From Mycolicibacterium porcinum (GTDB taxonomy: Bacteria; Actinomycetota; Actinomycetes; Mycobacteriales; Mycobacteriaceae), in the NCBI GenBank assembly GCA_002086835.1, contig MVIG01000001.1:372001-436000 (forward strand): DNA of 64,000 nucleotides, given 5' to 3'. Made by a program: the position numbers and the translations under genes. The notes below the pieces were generated by a model that saw only the letters and a list, made by a program, of their open reading frames with translations, did no database searches and was not told the origin of the DNA. Shown here piece by piece: positions 1 through 6,430 of the stretch; within the stretch, counting starts at the first letter, position 1; every line of letters starts with the position of its first letter.

Positions 1-126
1 TACGTGAACTACCTCGAGGCGAACCAGCCGGCATCACGGTATTTCGGTGCCAACCTGTCGCGGCTGGCCGCCACCCGGCAGAAGTACGACCCGGGGCGGA
101 TCATGTTCTCGGGTTTGAACTTCTGA
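1..126 (+). CDS. C-terminal end of a BBE-type FAD-linked oxidoreductase (partial)
   Basis: The first 126 bases read in frame 1 as 41 residues ending in TGA. The segment contains RYFGANLSRLAATRQKYDP followed by a short aromatic tail. This is the usual end of the berberine-bridge-enzyme (BBE) domain that closes secreted or cytoplasmic FAD-linked oxidases of the BBE/6-hydroxynicotine oxidase type, where a Y-G-x-N...RL...KYDP motif packs near the flavin. Only the end is in the window, so the FAD-binding half, the substrate and the start cannot be seen. The assignment to the family is fairly firm; the specific function is unknown. Confidence 0.75.
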   Translation, partial: YVNYLEANQPASRYFGANLSRLAATRQKYDPGRIMFSGLNF

Positions 127-267
127 ACCAGACCCACGCTTCGATATCGGCCCGCTGCGCCGAGAGAGAAGTAGCGCACTACTCGTGCGGCCGTGGCGCC
201 TTGCGGCGACTCTGGTCCTGACGACTACCCGATCCGCGGGTAGCCCTTGGGAGGGAGCGGTGATCAC

Positions 268-606
268 ATGCCAACGACCGTTTTCGAGACACTGATCGCC
301 AACGCGACACCGCTGCCACCCGGCGCGCGCGTGCAGAGTTCCGTCATCGATGTGTCCGGCGCTCGAGACGTCAACCTGATGTTCGGCATCATCAACAATG
401 ACCCGGGGGTCAGGTGGGCGATCCACTTCGGTCCGACCACCAACAACGCCTACGCGTTGTGTCGGCAAGGCACCTTCGGATCGCAAAACAACCAGGCGAT
501 CTCGATCCCCGTCTTCGGCACCGGGCTGTTCATCGTGGTGACCAATCAAGGTCAGAACAATCAGCACGTGGACGGGAAGGTGTACTTCATCCGCGAAGTT
601 CCCTGA
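268..606 (+). CDS. Small conserved-looking hypothetical protein
   Basis: A 112-residue protein starting at the ATG at 268, preceded by the purine-rich GGGAGGGAG at 249-257. An in-frame TTG at 247 lies inside this ribosome site and is less likely. There is no signal peptide or membrane segment. The sequence is rich in Asn, Gln, Gly and Val with alternating hydrophobics, suggesting a compact beta-sandwich, and it has one Cys (in ALCRQG). It stands alone between the oxidase end and the DUF4239 gene. I do not recognise the family. Codon use is ordinary for the window and the ribosome site supports a real gene. Confidence 0.6.
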   Translation: MPTTVFETLIANATPLPPGARVQSSVIDVSGARDVNLMFGIINNDPGVRWAIHFGPTTNNAYALCRQGTFGSQNNQAISIPVFGTGLFIVVTNQGQNNQHVDGKVYFIREVP

Positions 607-712
607 GCTCCTCGTTCAGCAAGTTTTTCGCGGTCAATACGCTGCGATAGCTGTTGACGGTGGCGTATAAATCCGTGCAGATGAACCGATCTGGCATGGA
701 GAGCGGTGCGCG

Positions 713-1492
713 ATGGGTGGCTTGAGCCTGCCGGGGTTGTCGTTGTTTCTCGCCGGGGTGCTCGCCGCCTCGGTGTTGCTGGCGGTCGGAAGCGTTTGGA
801 TCGCCAACAAGACTGTGTACCGGCCCGGCGCCAAGAGACAGACCGGAACCCTGTCACCGTTTCTGACCACGGTTGCCCTGGTTTACGGTGCGCTGCTGGG
901 TTTCACGGTCGTCGTGGCGTGGGAGCAGTTCTCCTCGGCCGAGGCGAACGTCACCAACGAATCGTCGACCTTGACGACGATGTACCGGCAGACGGTCAGC
1001 CTTCCGGCGCCCGAACAGGTGCGAATGCGAGAACTGCTGCGGACCTACACCGGCGCTGCGCAGGCCGAGTGGGACAAGCGTCAGCGCGACGGCGCGAGCG
1101 CCACGGCGCGGTCGGCGATCACCGACATGTATCGCGTCCTGGGGCAGCAGACACCGGACGCACACCCCGTCAACGCTGAGATCCGTGAGCAGCTCAATGT
1201 ACTGACATCGCAACGCAATACGAGAGTTCTGGATGCGAAGCCTCGCATTCCGGGACTGCTGTGGAGCGGACTGCTGTTCGGGGCCGTCTTGCTCATCGGA
1301 CTGATCGGCTTCACCCATCTCGGCAATGTCATGAGCCACATGCTCCTGTCCAGCGCCATCGCCATCCTGCTGGGTCTGCTGTTGTTCCTCATCTTCTGGC
1401 TCGACCACCCATTCGGGGAGCAACTCGGAGTGACACCGGCGCTGCTCGACTACTCGGTCCAGGTGTTTGACGGAGTCGATCAAGGGACGTAG
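713..1492 (+). CDS. DUF4239 (bestrophin-like) membrane protein
   Basis: A 259-residue integral membrane protein. Four hydrophobic segments lie at about residues 8-30, 48-70, 181-203 and 208-230. A roughly 110-residue soluble helical stretch between the second and third holds the FTVVVAWEQF and NESSTLTTMYR region typical of DUF4239, a family distantly likened to bestrophin channels. The ribosome site GGAGAG at 698-703 sits 9 nt before the ATG. Its function is unknown even in better-studied relatives; an ion-channel role is only an inference from fold predictions for the family. It is monocistronic, with 114 nt separating it from the dehydrogenase gene. Confidence 0.75.
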   Translation: MGGLSLPGLSLFLAGVLAASVLLAVGSVWIANKTVYRPGAKRQTGTLSPFLTTVALVYGALLGFTVVVAWEQFSSAEANVTNESSTLTTMYRQTVSLPAPEQVRMRELLRTYTGAAQAEWDKRQRDGASATARSAITDMYRVLGQQTPDAHPVNAEIREQLNVLTSQRNTRVLDAKPRIPGLLWSGLLFGAVLLIGLIGFTHLGNVMSHMLLSSAIAILLGLLLFLIFWLDHPFGEQLGVTPALLDYSVQVFDGVDQGT

Positions 1493-1606
1493 GAGTGTCC
1501 ACGGAGTGCTGACCCCAAAGCACGTTCAGCCCCCGGACTCCGCCCACCGGCATAGCCTCGAGGCGTTGGGTCTTCTCTGCCGCCTGGACGAGTGAAGGAA
1601 CTGAGC

Positions 1607-2641
1607 ATGCGAGCAACCGTGATGTATGGGGCCGGCGACGTACGCGTCGAGAACGTGCCTGACCCGATCTTGAAGGAGCCGACCGACGCCATCGTGCGGG
1701 TCACCCGCGCCTGCATCTGCGGAAGCGACCTGTGGCCGTACCAGTCGATGCCGCACAAGGACGGTGGTCGCAGGATGGGCCACGAGTTCATCGGCATCGT
1801 CGAGGACGTCGGCTCCGACGTCTCGGGCCTGCGGCGTGGCGACCTGGTGGTGGCCCCCTTCGTCTGGGCCGACAACACGTGTGACTTCTGCCGGGAGGGA
1901 TTGCAGACGTCGTGCCGCCACGGCGGCGGGTGGGGTGCGCCCGGAGTCGATGCCGGCCAGGGTGAGGCCGTGCGCGTGCCCCAGGCGCAGGGCACGTTGG
2001 TGAAGCTCCCGGTGGCCGAGGACGCGGCGCTGATGCCGTCCCTGCTGACCCTGTCTGACGTCTTCTGCACCGGCCACCACGGGGTGGTGACAGCCGGGGT
2101 GGGGCCGGGTTCTTCGGTGACGGTCATCGGTGACGGCGCGGTGGGGTTGTGCGCGGTGCTGGCCGCCAAACGGCTGGGCGCCGAGCAGATCATCCTCAAC
2201 GGCCGTCACACCGTCCGGACCGACCTGGGGCGTGAGTTCGGCGCCACCGACGTCGTCGCGGAACGCGGTGACGAAGCCGTCGCGAAGATCCGCGAACTGA
2301 CCGGCGGCGACGGTACCCACGCGGTGATCGAGTGTGTCGGGACCGAGCCCTCGGTCGCCACCGCGCTCGACGCGGTCCGGGCCGGTGGCCGTGTCAGCCG
2401 GCTCGGGGTATCTCAATACACCGAGGTGCCAATGGGTTTCGGCACCTTCTTCCGCAACGTCACGCTCACCGGCGGAGTGGCGCCGGCCCGCGCCTACATC
2501 GAGGAGCTCATGCCCGACGTCCTCGACGGCACCATCGAGCCCGGGCGGGTCTTCGACCGCACCATCGGCCTCGACGAAACACCCGACGGCTACCGCGCCA
2601 TGGCCGACCGCGAGGCCCTCAAGGTGCTGATCGAGCCATGA
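1607..2641 (+). CDS. Zinc-dependent alcohol dehydrogenase (MDR superfamily)
   Basis: A 344-residue medium-chain dehydrogenase. The start at 1607 is chosen because AAGGA at 1595-1599 precedes it; an in-frame GTG at 1592 overlaps that site. The catalytic zinc motif CICGSD and the GHE motif lie in the N-terminal GroES-like domain, and the Rossmann motif IGDGAVG is near the middle. The structural-zinc lobe has only three cysteines (C-x2-C-x7-C); the position where the first of four ligands normally lies is Asp. The gene overlaps the downstream enoyl-CoA hydratase by an ATGA, so the two are translationally coupled and probably act in one catabolic route. The substrate is unknown. Confidence 0.85.
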   Translation: MRATVMYGAGDVRVENVPDPILKEPTDAIVRVTRACICGSDLWPYQSMPHKDGGRRMGHEFIGIVEDVGSDVSGLRRGDLVVAPFVWADNTCDFCREGLQTSCRHGGGWGAPGVDAGQGEAVRVPQAQGTLVKLPVAEDAALMPSLLTLSDVFCTGHHGVVTAGVGPGSSVTVIGDGAVGLCAVLAAKRLGAEQIILNGRHTVRTDLGREFGATDVVAERGDEAVAKIRELTGGDGTHAVIECVGTEPSVATALDAVRAGGRVSRLGVSQYTEVPMGFGTFFRNVTLTGGVAPARAYIEELMPDVLDGTIEPGRVFDRTIGLDETPDGYRAMADREALKVLIEP

Positions 2642-3405
2642 CACTGCTGCTGCGGGATCGCGACGACCGCGGTGTCGTCACCCTGACATTGAACCGGCCC
2701 CAGGCCTTCAACGCGTTGCCGGAGGCGATGCTGACCGCACTCGGCGACACCATGGACGCGCTGTCGCGGGACGACACGGTGCGGGCGGTGGTGCTCGGCG
2801 CATCCGGGAAGGCGTTCTGCGCCGGGCACGACCTCAAGGAAATGCGGGCCGAGCCGTCGACGGAGTACTACGAGCGACTGTTCTCCCAATGCACCGCGAT
2901 GATGCTGTCGATTCAGCGGCTTCCGGTGCCGGTCATCGCGAGGGTCCAGGGGATTGCGACAGCCGCGGGCTGCCAGCTGGTCGCGATGTGCGACCTCGCG
3001 GTGGCAAGTGACGACGCACGCTTCGCGGTCAGCGGCGTGAACGTCGGGTTGTTCTGCGCGACACCGGGAGTGGCGCTCTCGCGCAACGTGCCGCGCAAGG
3101 CTGCCTTCGAGATGCTCGTGACCGGTGAATTCATCTCTGCCGAGCAGGCCAGGGTGCTGGGCCTGGTGAACCGGGTGGTGCCCGACGATGCGCTCGACGC
3201 GGAAGTGGAGACCGTGGTCGCGAGCATCGTGGCGAAGCCCCGGGTGGCCATTGCGATGGGAAAGGCGTTGTTCTACCGCCAGATTGACGTCGGCATCGAG
3301 TCTGCCTACGCCGACGCCGGGGCGACGATGGCCTGCAACATGATGGACCCCAGCGCGCTCGAAGGGGTGCAGGCGTTCATCGACAAGCGTCCGCCGGACT
3401 GGTAG
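2638..3405 (+). CDS. Enoyl-CoA hydratase/isomerase family protein
   Basis: A 255-residue crotonase-fold protein starting at the ATG at 2638, which overlaps the dehydrogenase stop (ATGA). The first oxyanion-hole segment reads KAFCAGHDL and the second reads IATAAGCQLV, both as in the crotonase family. No clear pair of catalytic Glu residues is evident where classic hydratases carry them; positions near the second motif are non-acidic. The protein resembles the ECHDC3-like branch, whose reaction is not settled. Coupling to the dehydrogenase suggests a shared acyl-CoA or aldehyde pathway. The family call is firm, the reaction is not. Confidence 0.85.
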   Translation: MTLLLRDRDDRGVVTLTLNRPQAFNALPEAMLTALGDTMDALSRDDTVRAVVLGASGKAFCAGHDLKEMRAEPSTEYYERLFSQCTAMMLSIQRLPVPVIARVQGIATAAGCQLVAMCDLAVASDDARFAVSGVNVGLFCATPGVALSRNVPRKAAFEMLVTGEFISAEQARVLGLVNRVVPDDALDAEVETVVASIVAKPRVAIAMGKALFYRQIDVGIESAYADAGATMACNMMDPSALEGVQAFIDKRPPDW

Positions 3406-3433
3406 TTCCGGCGGGCCCGGTGATCAGCCGGCG

Positions 3434-3802
3434 TCAGGCGGCTCGGCGGTGGCTTGTCTGCTCTGACGGCACGTGGGCCATCGATTCGTCGTCGCGAACT
3501 ACGGCCATTGCCCGGTAGTTACGCAGGTACTGATCCATTTCATCCCGGCGCAGCGGGGTGGAGAAGATGCTCACGTTGCCGGCGGGAGCATCGGGTTGCC
3601 GGGCTTGGGCCAGACTGCGTGCGCGGGTGCGGAACCCGGCTACGGCGCCGCCCAGGCATGCGATCAGCGCGATGCCGGCGACCAGCGCCAGATCGCTGCC
3701 CAATGCCAAGGCCGTGACGAAAAGCCCGAGCGACACGAACCCGAGCAGTAGCAGAACGTACGCAATGTTGGGGACCGGAATGCGGCCCACACTTTTGAAC
3801 AT
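3434..3802 (-). CDS. Small two-helix membrane protein
   Basis: A 122-residue protein with two hydrophobic segments at about residues 13-34 and 38-58, followed by a basic, Arg-rich cytoplasmic-looking tail. The ribosome site GAGGTGATC lies just upstream of the ATG at 3802. It is divergent from the TetR gene at 3937, and the shared 80-130 nt intergenic DNA contains two copies of GCTACG-N5-CGTAGC. It is therefore the obvious candidate target of that repressor. I do not recognise the family. A small efflux-associated or stress membrane protein would fit but is not shown. Confidence 0.65.
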   Translation of the reverse strand: MFKSVGRIPVPNIAYVLLLLGFVSLGLFVTALALGSDLALVAGIALIACLGGAVAGFRTRARSLAQARQPDAPAGNVSIFSTPLRRDEMDQYLRNYRAMAVVRDDESMAHVPSEQTSHRRAA

Positions 3803-3837
3803 GTGATCACCTCACGAGAACTCGAATCTGCGATATA

Positions 3838-3854
3838 GCTACGCTACGCGTAGC
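3838..3854. promoter_or_regulatory. Operator copy 1, GCTACG-N5-CGTAGC
   Basis: Perfect 6-bp arms GCTACG and CGTAGC flank 5 bp (CTACG). It also lies inside an 18-bp perfect palindrome at 3840-3857. It sits between the divergent membrane-protein and TetR genes. Same arms and spacing as copy 2, start to start 26 bp. Likely TetR binding site. Confidence 0.7.
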
Positions 3855-3863
3855 GTATCGATT

Positions 3864-3880
3864 GCTACGTATAGCGTAGC
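3864..3880. promoter_or_regulatory. Operator copy 2, GCTACG-N5-CGTAGC, with overlapping -10 hexamer
   Basis: Second copy with identical arms and spacer TATAG. It contains TAGCGT (3872-3877), a TANNNT hexamer 5 nt before the ATG at 3883. If that ATG is used, the TetR mRNA could be leaderless and its promoter would be covered by the repressor. The -10 is inference. Confidence 0.65.
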
Positions 3881-3936
3881 GCATGGCGGGCTCGAGATAT
3901 TCCCGTCGACTGACGGACGGACCGCGGAGGGGGCCC

Positions 3937-4485
3937 ATGGCGCAAGGGCGGGTCGAAGACGGCATCGCTGAGTCGACGCTGTACCTGTTGCGGTCGTCAG
4001 GTCCCCGGGCGGTCACCGTCGAAGCTGTTGCCGCGCACTCGGGAATCGCCAAGACGACGATCTACCGACGGCATCCCAATCGGCGCGACATGTTGGCTGC
4101 CGCGCTGTCGAGACTTGCCTCCCCGAGCCCCGTCGATCCCCGCGCGAGCGCCCCGGATCGGCTCCGGTGGGTCATCACACACGCGATCGGAACCGTCGAG
4201 GACGGCATCGGTCTCGGCGGGCTCGCGGCATTGCTCACTGAGGACGATCCCGAATTCGCTGCGCTGTTCCGGCGGATCCTGATCGACCAGCGCGCGGCCC
4301 TGGCCGCTGTGATCGACGACGGCAAGGCCGATGGTTCGATCCGCACGGACGTCGATGCCGAGACGCTCATAGACGGGGTGGTCGGGGCTTACATCGCCGA
4401 GCGCGCCCGAACCGGTGATATCGCATCCGGTTGGGAGGAGCGCCTGTTCAAGCTTTTCTGGCCCGCCGTGCGGGCGGGAAAATAG
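3937..4485 (+). CDS. TetR/AcrR family transcriptional regulator
   Basis: A 182-residue regulator counted from the ATG at 3937, which follows GGAGG at 3927-3931. An in-frame ATG at 3883 would add 18 residues and could serve a leaderless mRNA. The N-terminal HTH is clear: AVAAHSGIAKTTIYRRHPNR is the recognition-helix region, with K-T-T-I-Y-R characteristic of TetR. The C-terminal half is the helical ligand/dimer domain and ends in the TetR_C-like WEERLFKLFWPAV. It is divergent from the small membrane protein gene, and two identical-arm operators lie between them, so autoregulation and control of that gene are likely. The ligand is unknown. Confidence 0.85.
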   Translation: MAQGRVEDGIAESTLYLLRSSGPRAVTVEAVAAHSGIAKTTIYRRHPNRRDMLAAALSRLASPSPVDPRASAPDRLRWVITHAIGTVEDGIGLGGLAALLTEDDPEFAALFRRILIDQRAALAAVIDDGKADGSIRTDVDAETLIDGVVGAYIAERARTGDIASGWEERLFKLFWPAVRAGK

Positions 4486-4517
4486 CCTGTTCCACCAAAC
4501 AAACCGGGGGTTGAAGC

Positions 4518-4892
4518 ATGCCGTTGATCGATGTGACCTGTGCTGCCCGGGCCGGCGATGCCGTGCGGGCGCGGCTGGCGGAAATGCTGCCGGCAGCGGT
4601 CTCGATGGCCGTCGCGTGCGGCGACGAACCCTACGATGGCAACCTCCAACCGGGGGACGTCCTGATCCGCTTCCACGACGTCGGGCCGTTCGACCGGTTC
4701 GACCTCGACGTGCTGATCGAGGTCAAGTCGAAGTTCTTCGCAGACCGGGCCGAGGGTCGGCAGGCTGGTGCCGACGCGATACTCGGCGCGGCACAGGCCG
4801 CGCTCGGTGCGGACTACCGGATCGGTGTCTACCTGGCCCTGCCCGTCGCGGCCTGGGCGCAGAGCGCGGTCAGCGACGCTGCAATTCGATGA
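4518..4892 (+). CDS. Hypothetical protein with tautomerase-like N-terminus
   Basis: A 124-residue protein that starts 32 nt after the TetR gene, so it may be cotranscribed with it. It begins MPLIDVTC, as 4-oxalocrotonate tautomerase-superfamily proteins do after Met removal exposes the catalytic Pro. The length suits a double-length tautomerase subunit or a cis-CaaD-like member. The rest shows a beta-alpha-beta pattern (VLIRFHDV...VLIEVKSKF) but no diagnostic motif that I can confirm. Its 3' end overlaps the convergent F420 enzyme gene by 23 nt. Function is not established. Confidence 0.6.
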   Translation: MPLIDVTCAARAGDAVRARLAEMLPAAVSMAVACGDEPYDGNLQPGDVLIRFHDVGPFDRFDLDVLIEVKSKFFADRAEGRQAGADAILGAAQAALGADYRIGVYLALPVAAWAQSAVSDAAIR

Positions 4893-5277
4893 CCGGGATG
4901 ACCCGGTCGGTCTTGGTCTGGTATTCCCCGAATCCCGGTGCCTTCTCGACGATGCGCGGGTAGGCGGCGTCGCGCTCGGCCCGTGGCATCTCACGCGCGT
5001 GCACGTCGTAGGCGTCGGTACCGATCTCGATGTGGGCATCGGGATGCGCCCGCAGGTTGTGTAACCACGCGGGGTCGACGTCGGCGCCCGCGTAGGAACC
5101 GACGATCGCGAGTTTCCCGTCGAGGTCGAACGCCATCACCGGGTTGACGCGCTCTTTGCCGGACTTGGCGCCGGTGGTGTGCAGTAGGAGCAGGGTCGCA
5201 CCCTCGAACGGCCCGCCGACCTTGCCGCCGTTGGCGCGGAACTCGGCGATGATCTTGTCGTTCCAGTTGTCGGTCAT
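4870..5277 (-). CDS. DDN-family F420-dependent nitroreductase/quinone reductase-like protein
   Basis: A 135-residue protein of the deazaflavin-dependent nitroreductase (DDN, formerly DUF385) family. Family features seen are the TTGAKSGKERVNP segment, which binds the F420 phosphates, the split-barrel strands around it, and PAWLHNLRAHPDAHIEIG near the middle. Members use reduced F420 to reduce quinones, biliverdin or nitro compounds, and F420 use is a hallmark of mycobacteria. It is convergent with, and overlaps by 23 nt, the upstream hypothetical gene. The particular substrate cannot be inferred. Confidence 0.85.
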   Translation of the reverse strand: MTDNWNDKIIAEFRANGGKVGGPFEGATLLLLHTTGAKSGKERVNPVMAFDLDGKLAIVGSYAGADVDPAWLHNLRAHPDAHIEIGTDAYDVHAREMPRAERDAAYPRIVEKAPGFGEYQTKTDRVIPVIELQRR

Positions 5278-5322
5278 GAGTTCTTTCCTACGCCTCGGCG
5301 TCGCGCGGGTGTGGGCAGATCG

Positions 5323-5769
5323 CTAAATCCCGGTCGTGGTGATGTGGAGCGACGAGGTCAGGGTCTGATGTACAGGGCAGCGTTCGGCGATGTCCATGAG
5401 CCGCTGCCGCTGGGTGTCATCGAGCTCGCCGACCAACTCGATCTCGCGATCGATATGGTCGATCATCCCCTTGGTGGTCTCGCAGTCGGCGCAGTCTTTC
5501 GCGTGAATGCGTGAGTGCCGCAACGATACTCGCACCTGGTCGAGAGGCCAGCCCTTTCGGTTGGCGTACATCCGCACCGTCATCGACGTACACGCGCCCA
5601 GGCCGGCCAACACCAGGTCATAGGGATTGGGGCCGGCGTCGTCGCCCACTGGGAGAGGTTCGTCGGCGACGAGTTGGTGACGCCCGGCGGTGATCTGCTG
5701 GGTATAGGTCCCGGCGCCGGTTTCTGCGACCGTCACCACGCCGTCGCGCTCGGCTTGCTCAGATGTCAT
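5323..5769 (-). CDS. OsmC family peroxiredoxin-like protein
   Basis: A 148-residue OsmC/Ohr-fold protein. The start at 5769 is chosen because GAGGAGA lies 7 nt upstream; a longer in-frame reading to 5817 lacks such a site. The two redox cysteines are present: C60 in LGACTSMTV and C131 in [10 protein letters not shown]. These reduce organic or inorganic hydroperoxides. Two further cysteines occur at 93 and 96 (KDCADC), in a Zn-hook-like pair seen in one OsmC subgroup. It is cytoplasmic and possibly cotranscribed with the F420 enzyme 45 nt downstream. Confidence 0.88.
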   Translation of the reverse strand: MTSEQAERDGVVTVAETGAGTYTQQITAGRHQLVADEPLPVGDDAGPNPYDLVLAGLGACTSMTVRMYANRKGWPLDQVRVSLRHSRIHAKDCADCETTKGMIDHIDREIELVGELDDTQRQRLMDIAERCPVHQTLTSSLHITTTGI

Positions 5770-6430
5770 GCCCGTCTCCTCAGCGAGTTGTCCGATCTTC
5801 GGATCGGATCGTCGCACGACTCATCCCGCCGAAGCCCGGCAGTTGTGGATCTACCTGCGGGGAGGTTTCGCAATTGATCAAGTGATCAGAACTGTGGTTG
5901 CGGCCGTGCGTCGGCCGACGGGTCTGCTGGCACGTAAATCGCAGGGGCTTCCCGGCGGCGAGGCTCCGGCGCGTGCCGGGCGGGTCGTGCGCGGTCGTGC
6001 CTACCTGAGCCCGACGTGGCGAGCGCATCGCGAGCGATCACCTGAGGTGCTCGGTTGGCGTCTTTGCCGTGAATGGGTGCGCGGGCCGTCGGTCGCGGCG
6101 GGGTATCGGCGATGATTAGCCGGTAAATCAACGTGGCAGACTCGGTGACGGGACGTGATATCCCAGACGTGACGCCGAGGTGTGCACGCCGAGTGGGTTA
6201 GCTACAAATGGTGGCCGGGGATGGGCCTCGTCCCCTTTGGAGGATCCGCCGGGGCGCCTCTGCGGCTGTGTCACGCAGCTTCCGGTGCGGCGGTGATGGG
6301 GCTGCGGATCTCGCATTCCGGCGGCCGCGCGCAGCAGTGTACCGAAATCTGTCGTTGACAGCCCGTTGTGGTCTGTGTCACTGTTCCTGATCGATCGACC
6401 AAATTATTGCGACGTCGTATGGAGTCGAAC
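5770..6430. other. 661-bp gap between the osmC-type gene and the envelope-protein gene
   Basis: No convincing gene is seen. A plus-strand reading at 5768-6115 has no ribosome site, no family motif and an Arg-rich composition typical of a shadow frame. Two adjacent TGATCA hexamers (5875-5880 and 5883-5888) form a short palindromic cluster. TTGACA at 6355-6360 is a perfect -35 hexamer, but the DNA 17 nt downstream (TCACTG) is a poor -10, so a promoter for the next gene is only tentative. Confidence 0.5.

Noticed and set aside
5768-6115. 115-aa plus-strand frame in the 661-bp gap
   Set aside because: No ribosome site, no recognisable motif, and it starts inside the OsmC-type gene leader.
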